Shown: positions 1 to 10,787 of the stretch, piece after piece
Layout: each line of letters begins with the position of its first letter
Position numbering within the stretch: the first letter of the stretch is position 1
From: Rhyzopertha dominica
Lineage: Eukaryota; Arthropoda; Insecta; Coleoptera; Bostrichidae
DNA length: 64,000 nucleotides
Assembly: GCA_025024175.1 (NCBI GenBank)
Contig: QCXZ01000064.1
Coordinates: forward strand, 56,317,325 to 56,381,324
Reading direction: 5' to 3'
Program-made: the position numbers and the translations under genes
The notes under the pieces: generated by a model
Database searches by the model: none
The model's input: the letters and a program-made list of their open reading frames with translations, nothing else
Told to the model about the DNA's origin: nothing

Positions 1-445
1 TGAACCATTTTTCATCAGCAAAGATAATCTAAAATGTTTAAAAAATGGTTTAATTCGAGGTTTAATTGTAAACCTTTAGTTTACATTTTCCCAATTTCGA
101 TTCATATTCTTACGTGCAAATTGCAAACGGGCTGTTTTATGGTGAGGAAGAAGTCTCGAACATTTTCTTAGTTTTCGGTGTACAATATGTTCGCTTTTCT
201 TCAGAACCCTCCCTATAGTCAATTTTGAAACATCAAGCCCGCACTCTTGGGCAATTCTTTTTCGACTTTTTAAAGTGTTACTCGCTGTAACAATAATTAT
301 TCTTGCAGCTCTGGGCGAATTTTTTATCTTAGTGCCACCTTTCGTGTTTGTGCCATACTGTTTTGCAAATAATTGGCGACAATTTCACGAGACCGATTAA
401 TTCTTTGAGCAATTTTTCGGTGAATAAAGACTTCATCCCAATAGC
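1..445 (-). pseudogene. Tc1-like transposase relic, cut by window edge
   Basis: Reading the minus strand, this stretch encodes the N-terminal part of a Tc1/mariner transposase in several frames. A first helix-turn-helix contains HRKIAQRINRSREIVANYL (about 370-430). A second contains SRKRIAQECGLDVSKLTIG, followed by RLLPHHKTARLQFA. It then runs, after about 50 bp of disrupted sequence, into IIFADEKWF, the segment holding the first catalytic Asp. Frames change at least twice and stops intervene, so this is a dead copy. It continues beyond the left edge of the window, so the remaining catalytic residues cannot be judged. The family assignment rests on the HTH pair and the ADEKWF motif. Confidence 0.75.
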
Positions 446-501
446 CAAGATTTTACCTTTTTCCTTGTCCCTCAGATACCTTCTGTACTGACTCAGATTT
501 A

Positions 502-709
502 ATTCCTGAACTAGATTTCGATTCTCGGACCCGGTTTGGGATTTTATAATCAATTTCGGTTATTAGAATCGATTTCTGTTCTTGGACTCGATTTCGGTTC
601 CTGAACTCGAATTTGATTCCCATACTTCATTTCGGTTCTTAAACTCGATTTCGATTCCTGGACTTGATTTCGACCCTTGGACCCGATTTAGATTTTAGAA
701 TCGATTTTT
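502..709. repeat. 19-bp minisatellite, about 11 units
   Basis: About eleven head-to-tail units of 18-20 bp fit the pattern GTTCCTGGACTCGATTTCG. The best copies are at 578-596, 635-653 and 654-672, and the units at both ends are more diverged. The array starts next to the Tc1 relic. It has no reading frame and no evident function. Confidence 0.85.
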
Positions 710-1430
710 TAGTATCCAGAACCGATTGTTTGCTTTCGAATTTGAGATTTTGAAAAACCGATCTTTGTTAAAATCGGGTATCTGTTTCGAAAAATTACGA
801 TTCTTGATCGCAATATCATTAAGACACCCCAAAAGTTAATACAGATTTCGTCTTTTAAAAGTGTTCAGCATTTTCCCGTGACTTCAGAATGGTCGCGACT
901 TATAATTTAAAAACTTAAATCGGTAACTCTATAGTACCGGTCTGGCAACATCCAGTAGAATCACTGGTGGTCGTGCATATCAAAAGCACGTAGTAACAGT
1001 ACGTGAAACGAATTTTTATACAGATCATGAACTTTTAAAGGCAGTGTCCATGGGAACGTCATTTTTGGGAGGCTCTCAGATTTTTTTAAATGCACAGTGC
1101 ATGCCAAAATGCTAACCCTTCTTACATCGACGCTCACTTGGATTTATGGCATCTTCGGTTGTTGAAATAAAATTGTTTACCAATAACACTGGCCGACGAA
1201 AATAATTTTTTGTTGTAATATAAAACTGGATGGCATATTGTAGTAGAATGACCCTATCTACACCTGAAAATGGCCAAAAACAATTTGTAACACGTAAAGT
1301 TTTTTTGTTATACTAGCCAAACCAGGGCATAATTCAAAATTTGTTGAAAAAGTGATTTGAGAAATTTTTTAACCTCATATTTTGACCATATGTGATATAG
1401 TTTGTACTGACATTTAAGAAAAAATTATTT
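710..1430. other. Non-coding spacer
   Basis: I see no gene, RNA gene or structured repeat here. The sequence is AT-rich, with only short open frames full of low-complexity residues. Confidence 0.6.
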
Positions 1431-2845
1431 GACGTTTCGCCACCGCCTTTTCGTCTCCAGACGGTGCGCTCCTGTACAGATTCACCCCCGACCGTTTCGT
1501 CGCCATAAATGAAACAAACATATATTTGTTTAAAGTTCATAATTATGTTTGACTATTGTACTATAGCCTTCTACGATATTTTTTATTTTATTTTTGCTGT
1601 GATCGCATGATTATTATTAGTTTCAGATTTAACAACTAATAATAATTGTGAAACATCATATCTACGCAAAAACTGTTGTTTTTTTAAATTAATTATAAAC
1701 TGACAAATATTTGGAAACGAATTACCACAAGTGATTTCAAAACCGCGATGCCATTCTTCAGTATTGTTGTTTATCTTGTGGTGATCATTTATAGTTCTGT
1801 TGTACACATTCTACATTTCAATAGGAAACAGAGGTGCTCGTCTTTGTTTTCTTAACTTAGTTCCCGCCTAGTATTTTACTTGAAAAAAACAGTCCGCAGC
1901 GCATTTACATAAATCTGGTTTTGTCTTAGCTCCTCAAATTTATCTAATTTCTGTCTAATTTCATGTCTTTCCGTTAAAAAAGCTTATCGTATGCCGATTA
2001 ATTTAGCTTTTAATTTAGGATTCTGCATGTTTTAGAAGATCAAATTGAAGATAAAAAAGTAAATATGTAGGTATTCTAATATTTATTGTGTTTTCCTACG
2101 TGTAAAAGAAATCCTAATATTTATCCTTTTATAGTTAATGTTTTTTCTAATATATTAGGTTTGGGTCTTCTAAACAGTCTTGACTTCATATACATAACTC
2201 TAATAATTGTAGGTAATTCTAAATATTACAAACTATTAATAATTACAAACAATTAAAATATTTTAATATTTGTCAAGATTGTTTGTATAATTATTAATAG
2301 TTTGTAATATTTAGAATTACCTACAATTATTAGAGTTATATATATGAAGTCAAGACTGCTGTTTAATTTACAATAATTCCGTTTCTATTGCCCAGAAGAA
2401 GGAGACAAAAGATCTCCGAAAGCTTGGCACAAGATAAAAGAAATTTTATTTAGAAGACCGAAACCTAATATATTTAAAAAAAACATCTATAACCAACGGT
2501 CAATAACTGTACAATTCTTTACAGTTAATTTTTGTCAGTATATGTCTCGTTGATTTTAGGTACTTATATAATGTTTATGTATTTGCTATTTTTTGAAACA
2601 ACATTTAAATTATTTATTCTCTTATGTGATTAAAAAATATCCCAAGCTTATCAAAAAGTGGGCACCATGTTTTTCTGCAACAATAGGATTAACATTACGA
2701 GCAATGTCGAAATATTTTTCAAAGTTAAATTAAATAAATTGAAATTTGAAGAAGTAAAACGTGAGAAATTTTACTCAGGGGCAAAACGGCGGTGACGAAA
2801 CCGTGGGGGCGAAACGAGAGGGGTGAAACGGTGGGGCGAAACGTC
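1431..2845. mobile_element. Putative 1.4-kb DNA transposon with GC-rich inverted ends, non-autonomous
   Basis: The left end begins GACGTTTCGCC and the right end finishes GGCGAAACGTC. The ends are inverted relative to each other and much richer in GC than the AT-rich interior. The right end (about 2770-2845) holds several spaced copies of a GTTTCGCCCC-like word in one orientation, and the left end (1431-1515) holds related words. Such subterminal repeats are typical transposase-binding arrays. I found no transposase frame inside, so it would need a helper. The interior includes a strong hairpin, listed separately. I could not assign a superfamily or find a convincing target duplication. Confidence 0.55.
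2143..2485. repeat. Large imperfect hairpin (foldback)
   Basis: The arm at 2171-2252 is complementary to 2279-2365 over about 85 bp with few mismatches, around a short AT loop. An outer pair continues it: 2148-2170 (CTAATATATTAGGTTTGGGT) matches about 2447-2475, with roughly 80 extra bases on the right side. A transcript here would form a long stem. It lies inside the GC-ended element at 1431-2845. Confidence 0.8.
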
Positions 2846-3621
2846 CTTATCCCAGAAAAAACACATCAACACGCATTTATTTGAAAATCATTAATTCTGT
2901 TTTTACCGCATTTTTCAATCCACTTATGAAAAAAGGCGTTATTGTCCTAACTTTTGTCATAGCTCGAAAGCGGTTTAACGGTTTTGAATAATTTTAAAAA
3001 CGTTTCAACGCATCGGACAGGTTGGATGGGTCTTGGCCTAACGATGATCAACATGTACTTTTTCCCATTCTATAAGAAATGTATGTCCTGTATACTAATT
3101 AAATTTAATACATCTCGAGGATACAAGGAAAATGCGCTAAAGTGTCTTTCACCAAAAAGCTTTTTTAAATTTTTCATACTTTTATGGTGGTCACATCTTC
3201 TCTCTTCAAACACCTACAGTAATGACCCATCATGCCTGGACACCATCGTCCTGTATCATGTATTTCCACTGTTCTTATATATCCTGATGGAATCATTCAC
3301 TCTGCCCATCGCTCATCGTAACTAGCAACCTAAAAAACTCTCAAATACTCTTACCAAATTTCCCTAAAACTTTATTTCTTTTATGCACTGGAAACAGTAA
3401 ATTCAAGAATTCAAGAATTGCATTATTTAGGGCAATTACAACAGCCATTCATACCAACTTTACATTTTGAATTTTCATACAGACGCTAAAAGTTACCGAC
3501 TCTCCTTTATCTTAAGTTAAAATTCAAAACAATAATAATTAATGAAGTGATATTAAATAATTACTATAAAAAACATCCATTACATTCGAGGGTGAATACT
3601 TTCAGCGTCCATAATATAAAA
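2846..3621. other. Non-coding spacer
   Basis: An open stretch of about 113 codons exists on the plus strand (2984-3325). It has no ATG at its start, no recognisable domain and a composition typical of chance AT-rich frames, so I do not call a gene. Confidence 0.55.
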
Positions 3622-3820
3622 TAATATTTTCTCGGATCGCTGTCGTTTTAAAACAGCGGTCTGACGTTTCGATTACACCTGTCATCTTTGTTTGATCTCG
3701 TGTCAGACGAATTTTGAAGTTCTTAGTCTTTGACAAAGATTACAGGTGTAACCGAAACGTCAGACCAATAATTTTTTGTCACTGTTTTAAAACGACGGCG
3801 ATCTTTCCGAGAAAATATTA
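3622..3820. mobile_element. 199-bp MITE with long inverted repeats
   Basis: The ends TAATATTTTCTCGG and CCGAGAAAATATTA are exact inverted copies. The arms run inward for about 90 bp with small indels and include GTCTGACGTTTCG and its complement CGAAACGTCAGAC. The two arms nearly meet, so the element is almost all hairpin. It has no coding capacity. The structure is that of a non-autonomous DNA element (MITE); the parent family is unknown to me. Confidence 0.8.
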
Positions 3821-6270
3821 TCTATTAAATTCGATAAAGGCAAATTTTTATGCACAGTTGGTTGCAGCATAATCCACATTGTAAATACGGAGTTTCTATA
3901 AATGATTCATGCATCCAGGCACTGATGGAAATTATCGATTACATTATAGATTTGCCACATCTCAGGAAAGTGAACACAACTATTGCTTTGACAGATGTAT
4001 GTCATCCATCGTTTGTCAAACAATTTGATATATATTTAATACGAAAAAACCCGTGGGAGTGCGCATTTGCTTCCAGATTTTGGAGCTGTAGAGTGTGAAA
4101 AAGGCAGTGACGTATGGCGTTAGCTCGAGTATTGAGGTACCGGGTATTTTAGGAGTACGTTTTTAATCTAGAAATTGTAAGCAGCTACATTGTGGTGGTG
4201 CAATATGCCAGAATTGCAAACATTAAAACAGAGGAAAAGACTTTCAAATTTGCGAAAAATGGTGGAATGTATAAATCTATGTCTGAAAGGTGGTGACCGT
4301 AACAAAAGAGGGTTATGACGAGCGCAGATGTGCAAGCAAATTATTATTACTTACATTTGAAAAGAAAATATAACCGTAAATTGTTGAAAAATCTTTATAA
4401 AACCGTTATTTTCGTGTCTATAACTATATCCGTAACCTTCGGTATATGACAGTTGACAGTATGTTGTGCTCAATGTAGCTTAGCAGCAGTTATAAAAAGG
4501 CGGCACAAAGAATTCAGAAATCAACGCCACCCTCGTTGTATTAATCATTTATGGAAACCCCGTATAATAAGTCAACGATAAACTATATTATGCGTATAAA
4601 GAAATTGCAACGGTCATTTAATTTCGTAATGTTCTTTTTTTAAACTCTTCTGTTAACAGTCTTTTAAGTGATTAAGTTTCACTAACGATGCATTTTTCCA
4701 AATATATTTTTGTTGTCATTTTGCTTACATTGGTACGTAATGCTGAAACGCTAATTCGGCGGNTTAATTCAAAATAAGTTTATCCAATTGTTGCATCCGG
4801 TTCTGCATCGAAAATATCTTCACCTTGGTTTCTTGCGCCTGAATGTGGCCTTTTTTTACCTGTCAGGTCAGGTCAGGTCAGGTCAGGTATCAGTACACTA
4901 GTTGAACTGAGGGCCTGAGTGAACGCTGAAAAGCGGAGACGTAGTAAAATAAATTTCGGTAAAATTCCAACTGCATGAAGCAGGATTTAATATTTTACTA
5001 CAAATTGTTGTCGTCGACATTTTGATATTTGATTTCGTGGGTGACAGTTAGTAATATTTCGAGACCCTTGGTCTTCGTCGATAATAACAATCAGCTGACG
5101 CTGGATTCGCCCAATTCACTACAGCAGATATATTTCCTGATTTAGCAATCTTCAGTTTAATAAATCCGAGTGTGAAAAGCCCGCCTCCGTATAGGGCTTT
5201 TTTCTACTTACCTGGCAAAGAGAAAACAGAGCGAGGTTAGCTGGACTTACACAACGCCTTGTGGAAAATTCAGTGTTTTCCGGGATTGGTCTTCTTGAGG
5301 CTGGCTCGGCTTACGTAACCATCCAGTCTACATTGAGCTGTGTCCTGAAGGATGTGATGTCTGTCTCTATCTTGGACCTAGGCTGAGTACAAAATTTTCG
5401 TTTTGTCATCTTACTTACCTCACATCGTTCATTTGAAGTGACCGCTAAGACATTTGTGTGTTTCGCTATTTTGTATTGACTGTCATAATGGAGATCACGC
5501 CGAATCGAGAGTTAATTTCGTGTTTTGTAGCATTGCGTACTTACATTTTAAGATAATACGTACCTTTTAGTTACCGGTCAAGTTATTTGTAAAAGAATAT
5601 CGATTAATTCATTACTTACCTGATTATTTTGTATTTTCCATGATCCCTTGTAATGTAGTTTTCTTGTATAGTTTATATTGCATTTGATATATATTTTTGT
5701 GGCGTTTGTACTAATTGATCACACCTTAAATTTATTTCGAAGCCTTGTGCTATTGGTTTTCCAACGATTGTAAATATGAATGCGCACTCATATGTTTGGA
5801 AATTGTAGTAAACACTGGGATTCACTTGATTTAGTACATTCGGCTTTATATCTAATACATTTAAATTCTAAAAATTCAGTCAAATTTAATTTCAATCAAG
5901 GTGTGTCACTAATTTTTACTTCTGTAATAAACGCTTAGTAATAGTTTTTTTTTGTATTTCCGCAAACCTACTGTCACTGTTATTTTGATAATTTTTTGTC
6001 AGTGATTTATCAGATAACTTTGTTGCGCATAAAATTATCTGGCGCCTTGGCTCTCTTTTTAATTTTGAAATTAGCTGTGAAGTTTGAACCCAGCCCACTC
6101 CTACAGCTAGTCGTGGCATTTGCCCATTGCATGAGCGGTATACACCTGCATAATTCTTTTGCAGTTCAATAATAATTTTTGTTTCCTTGTCTGTTTTTAT
6201 AATACTTACGTTCTTTGTAATACGTATGATAAGATACTGAATAAAGATATGCCTACGATTTTGTTTATGT
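3821..6270. other. Intergenic sequence
   Basis: No gene is supported. It contains the short dispersed repeat at 4478-4567 and a (GTCAG)5 microsatellite at 4862-4888. The moderately GC-richer stretch at 5180-5460 has no frame or motif that I recognise. Confidence 0.55.
4478..4567 (+). repeat. Dispersed repeat, copy 1
   Basis: This segment includes GGCGGCACAAAGAATTCAGA and CATTTATGGAAACCCCGTA. It matches the reverse complement of 16675-16760 with about 80 percent identity. The shared edge near a CAGGGTAT / CCCCGTA end suggests one terminus of a dispersed element. I see no coding function. Confidence 0.65.
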
Positions 6271-6317
6271 CGTTTTTATTGTTAGACAAAGTATAAAAGT
6301 TACATATACATAACGAA

Positions 6318-6980
6318 CTAAGTTGAATACTTTTGTACAAGTAAGTTCCAAGCATCTGGATACTTGGACTGTACGAAGCGTGCTATTCTTTGGGCATTTG
6401 CTAGCTGTCTTGAATCACAAGATTGGCAGTTGTTTCCTATAATTTCGGGCAATGCTCCTGAAAAAAAGTAGTTTTGTTTCACTCTAAAATATTAACAAGT
6501 TATATATTCGAAATAATTCCTAGCTTTGTTATTAAAGCAACGACCTGTGAATTGGAGTGAAAGTAAATGTAATTACCCGGCGTATGGAATAAAAACTTTT
6601 ATGCTTTCATGGTCACTACTACGTCCTAGTTATCGTTTTTGTATTAGTTACGTTAAATTTTAAATTGTAGTTTCGCAGGTGAAATCACTACGATTTCTTG
6701 TAAATTATTACACAAATTTGCAATCAAAACACAATCAGGAATAAATTTAAAATTACGATACGACAAAATTATAGCTTCCTTGGTAGTTTCAACAAATATT
6801 AATATGGTTTGCCTTACTTTTTATTTGACCTCCCAGTACATCACAGGGTGCTCTGTCCAAGGCGCATAGCAGTTGTTTTTCTACGTATGTGGATCCACCA
6901 GCTAAACCCTGGCATTTTACACCTGTCAAACTAAGAAGCACAACTGCCAAGACGGCGACCGACACCTCTGTATTTTTCAT
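6318..6980 (-). CDS. Chemosensory protein (CSP / OS-D family), two exons
   Basis: This encodes a small secreted alpha-helical carrier of the insect CSP family, which binds hydrophobic ligands in extracellular fluid. Exon 1 is 6980-6818 and exon 2 is 6457-6318; they are joined in phase 1 through a 360-bp GTAAGG...CAG intron, placed just after the Lys as is usual for CSP genes. The product is 100 aa. Residues 1-23 form a signal peptide (hydrophobic AVLAVVLLSL). The four family cysteines are C39, C46, C65 and C68, with exact C-X6-C-X18-C-X2-C spacing, and the tail WNLLVQKYST is family-like. The mature N-terminus is short (about 10 residues before YVEKQLLC), so the usual first helix is mostly missing. 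A second, upstream ATG would add 58 unlikely residues. A poly(A) signal, AATAAA, lies at 6280-6275. Ligand and tissue cannot be read from sequence. Confidence 0.9.
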
Positions 6981-6985
6981 GTTAC

Positions 6986-7020
6986 ACTGAGGGTACGGCC
7001 GGACAGTCTCCGGACTTATA
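6986..7020 (-). promoter_or_regulatory. TATA box and initiator of the CSP gene (predicted)
   Basis: On the minus strand TATAAG starts at 7020, and an insect-type initiator TCAGT has its A at 6988, 32 bp downstream. This is the expected spacing for a focused core promoter. It would give a leader of only about 8 nt before the ATG at 6980. This is an inference from motif spacing; a spliced upstream leader cannot be excluded. Confidence 0.5.
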
Positions 7021-7562
7021 TCTAATCGGTTTGCTTTCACAGCAACCACAGCTGAGATAATTCGTCTTTTGTTCGTGTAAATCAGAGAGCGTTTAAGGAA
7101 ACGATGACAATAATAATTGTGGACATAATGGGATTTCGCAAGGAAGAGCGACAATTGGGAACAAGGTTTTGAAGTAATATGTGTAATAACGGGAAAGGTA
7201 TAAAGTGGAGATCGTGTTTGATTTTTCTGGATAATTTGGTTCCTTTAAAAAAAAAATACTTGTATTCTTATCACTACGTTTAGGCGTTATTCGTTATTTT
7301 TTTGCCTACATCAGATAATGCATTGAAAATTCTACATTCGTTAAAGTAAAAATCAAATGCAGACACTAATTGACTCCAAGATTTCTGCTATGAAAATTTA
7401 AACATATCAAACCAAAATATAAGTAAGTACCTACCTAGTATGCATCAAGAAGACTATTGATTTCTTTTGCTAAAAAGGCACCTAACATACTAATATAAGA
7501 TATGACTATACAACAAAAATGCACGTAATAGAAAATGCAGTTAATAAAATAATACAATAGCA
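7021..7562. other. Upstream region of the CSP gene
   Basis: This holds the presumed regulatory DNA of the minus-strand CSP gene and AT-rich spacer. I recognise no binding-site cluster. Confidence 0.45.
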
Positions 7563-7860
7563 TACACCAGGAGAATCGAAAGGATCGCACCAAGCTCCAG
7601 GACTGTTGTTCTGCACATTAAAATAATGAAAAAACGTTTAATGTTCTTATCCGATTATTATTTGTTTTCACATTATAGCGAAATTGTAAAAAATAAATTA
7701 ATATCTAAACTTCTTTGAAAAAATATGGACACAAAGTCTGTTTCCATAGTTATATACATATTAGAACATGCTTATTTAAGGTATAAGTCTGTAACTATCA
7801 ACGTCAGTGGTATTTTTTTCTTAAAATGCCAAATTGTATTCTAATTTGGAGTATGCTAAT

Positions 7861-8195
7861 ATGGTTTTTGTTTATGGCTTCTGTAATGGCAATGCCACAG
7901 CTGCTGTAGAAGAATATCGACGACATTTTCATGTGGAGGGCTCCTGATAAAAACATGTTTATTCGAGTTTTAAGCAAACTTTGCGAAACTGGAACTTTTC
8001 CAAGTGCTAAAATAACATCTGAGAAAGCTAATCGACAAACTTTAGAAATGGTAAATACTCGTATTTTGGATCAAGTGGAAGAAAATGCAACGACCAGCGC
8101 CAGAAGAATCGCTACTCAATTGGACATTTCATAATGACGGGTAATACTTACACACACTTCACGAGCAAGGTTTACCTATATCCATACCATTTACA
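7861..8195 (+). pseudogene. Mariner-type transposase, N-terminal half
   Basis: The frame opens at ATG 7861 with [20 protein letters not shown], then continues in another frame through KLCETGTFPSAKITSEKANR, TRILDQVEENATTSARRIA and TQLDIS to LHEQGL. This is the N-terminal helix-turn-helix region (DUF4817-type) found in a large group of insect DDE transposases. A frameshift near 7930 and a stop after TQLDIS show that it is broken. The rest of the protein resumes at 12165 after the nested insertions. Confidence 0.8.
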
Positions 8196-8321
8196 AAAAA
8201 AATTGGCCGAGTTGCAATTTTTTTAATTTTTTGAATTTAATGGACATCAGTTGTAATGCTATTATGAAACAGATATTTAATTATTTTTCACCACAACTTT
8301 TGAAACATTTTCCACTTAATC

Positions 8322-9456
8322 AATTGGGTATTATCACTTTTTTTGAAAATTACGTAAAATGTATCTTGAAGTGCATATATATCGTACGCCATGTTAAAAA
8401 ACAAAAAAAAAATGTTTGTAGGTAGAGAATTTCAGGTCTGAAATTCGAATCTTAGGGGTCACCGCCAAAACGCTTCTATCCAAGGTTATTCAACTCGTGA
8501 CGTCAAGTGTCATGTAAACATTACCGAGGAGCGTGCTGTTTAATGGTGTAGTATCATTCTTGTATTGGAAAAGCTTTTGTGTGGTGTTTATTGAAAGGAC
8601 GGTGTAAGAGGTCGCACCAAAAAGTGTTATGTGTAGTTTCACAAGCATCTGTTATGTATGGAGAACAAAACAAGTGTTGTTTTGTACATGGTTATAAAAG
8701 TACTTCACTCAGTACAGCTAACAAAATTTTTGTAACCGTCCTCGAGATTATCAACGTATGAAAAAGTTGTTTAAGGCCCCTACACGTGATATGCTGAAAT
8801 CGCAAAGTTTGTTTTTCTGTTGTGAAGATCATCTTAACTCTTACTGTAAGTTTATATTCGACTGTTAGCCAGACCGGAAACGAGCCGCAAGAGCCCAGAA
8901 AATAAATGGCAATTTATATTTATTCTGACCTCTAAAATAAATGTCAAATTTAGGGTACATTTATTAATTTTTACATTTTTATGTTCCCAACAACCCACTG
9001 TGATCAAATTATCAATGCTACGTTATTTTGATAAAAAGTTCACTTATGTTGTTGCTTTTGCTCTTACGTTCCTCATCTCCGCCGCGTTGAACCGCTCGTC
9101 GCTGTACACAAATTCAGAAGCCATAACTCATAAGTATTTTACTTTTTCTTGACGTATTTTAATTCGCTTGTCACAAAATGAACGCAAACAACAAACTGAT
9201 GAATTGACGGGCTGAGGCTGACGCGTGATGCGATGACCCCATATGTAAACAAGCGGCCATTTACAAGACACCTTACGTCACGACAAATATGTTCGCATTT
9301 TGGCGGTCACTTTAAATATTCACATGTTTAATATTAAAAATACATCTTACGATCCATTTTTTCGAATTTATAAGCTGTCACAGCTGTTTTGTGGATTAGA
9401 TGCTACCTATTAATATGCAATTTTATAAAATATAAATACATGGCAAATACCCAATT
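8322..9456 (+). mobile_element. THAP-domain element, copy A
   Basis: Short inverted ends (AATTGGGTATT at 8322 and AAATACCCAATT ending 9456) enclose about 1.1 kb. The open part starts at ATG 8654 and encodes the start of a THAP zinc-binding DNA-binding domain (NKCCFVHGYKSTSLSTANKI). A one-base deletion near 8740 breaks the frame just before the conserved [11 protein letters not shown] segment, which continues in the next frame to CCEDH. Compared with the other two copies it also lacks about 130 bp after 8850, including the coding part that follows the domain. It is inserted in the mariner-type element and faces copy B. Confidence 0.75.
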
Positions 9457-9582
9457 ATTCATTTGTCTATTCATTTGTCTATTCATTTTATATTCATTTT
9501 ATTTCTACTTAACTACCAAGTTGAAGCAAATCATGAGAAAACCTAAGTTACAAACAACTGACTTAATCTAATTCTTCAAAGG

Positions 9583-10561
9583 CTACCATTGAGTAACATC
9601 ACCTTTACTTTTTATGACAGCGGTTATTCTTCTTGGCATTGTATTCATTACATTCTGGCAATCTTGTGGTGCGAACTTATCCCATACAAATTAAAGTTTA
9701 TGCCTTAATTCGAGAATCGACCTGGCAGGAGTTACGCGCAGTTGTGTTTTCATAATATGCCAAAGAGTTGCTATAGGAGAAAGGTCAGGACTACTGGATA
9801 TCCATTTTAAAAGTGGAATACTGTTGTCGGAAAACAACTGTAAAGATATTTTGGATACATGACACGCAGCGCCATTTTCTGACGTCAATGACTCGTTCCT
9901 AGTGGTTAGCAAAGATTCACTTATGAAATGTAATTTTCCTACTCCTCTTGCATAATAGATGCTGAAAATTAAACTTTCCTCTTCAGACAATCTGGATGAT
10001 AAATTTCATTTTTTTGCCGAACAACTCTGCTGCGACTGTCGTCTACAGAAACTTCAAATCTAGATTCGTTCCTGCAAAGTACACTGTTGCATTGTTCAGG
10101 ACTCCAAATCCTATGTTCTTTTGCCCACTTCAACCAATTTTTCTTTTGTTGCGTTGTTAATAGTGGCTTTTCCTTGGCCTAGATAATATAAACACATTTT
10201 TGTTGCAAACATTTCAAAAATTAAAAACAAAAGGTTTTTCCTTGTAAGTTCCAAAACCCAATCTTTGTGCTTTCCGGTGACAGGTGGATCTTGAAACATG
10301 TCTTCCTAGAGCATCACTCCAAAGTGTGCTTAGTTGACCGTAGTTTGCCCTCCTGTTCTGCTTAATTATTCGTTTCAAAGCCCTCCGATCAGAATCAGTA
10401 AGTGCACGTTTTTTCACATACCTCTTATTGCTTGATTTAAATAATTGCATTACGTTGCGAACACTGTATCTTGACAACCCCAATAACTGTCCAATTTCTG
10501 TATTAGATCTGCCAGACTTATATAAACGAATGTTCGGATCAATAACTTTTCCTCTAGTCAT
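9583..10561 (-). pseudogene. Tc1-like transposase, frame-broken
   Basis: The start is ATG at 10561 and the likely stop is at 9585. The first 99 or so codons are open: IDPNIRLYKSGRSNTEIGQL is a helix-turn-helix, followed by RRALKRIIKQNRRANYGQLS and STCHRKAQRLGF (second HTH). Later parts, in shifted frames, include WAKEHRIWSPEQ, GAACHVSKISLQ and SSSPDLSPIATLWHIMKTQL, the last being the conserved block before the third catalytic residue (SPDLSPIE in active relatives, here A for E). The tail IKSKGDVTQW resembles a natural end. Frameshifts near 10220 and 9990 and the E-to-A change indicate an inactive copy. It lies between THAP copies A and B. Confidence 0.8.
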
Positions 10562-10787
10562 TTTTTAATTCTTCAATACAAAATTCTGTAATTGAAAACT
10601 ACCCGAACGCTTTTGAAGTCTGCTGTCAAGTAAACAATATCTTTTAGTTACACGAAATTGCACAGCCACCTCAAATGTTACATTCACCTGTATACAATCT
10701 TCCGCAAACAATATAGATATAAACCAAGGTTCGGCCTAAATAGTTGGTATTTTTGTACTACACAATTTTTATTATTGAAAACAGTTC

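Noticed and set aside
2984..3325. 113-codon open frame on the plus strand
   Set aside because: No ATG at its start, no domain, no splice context and low-complexity aromatic-rich composition; best explained as chance.
6789..7154. Long form of the CSP starting 58 codons upstream
   Set aside because: It would bury the signal peptide behind a basic, non-family extension, and it runs through the predicted TATA and initiator.
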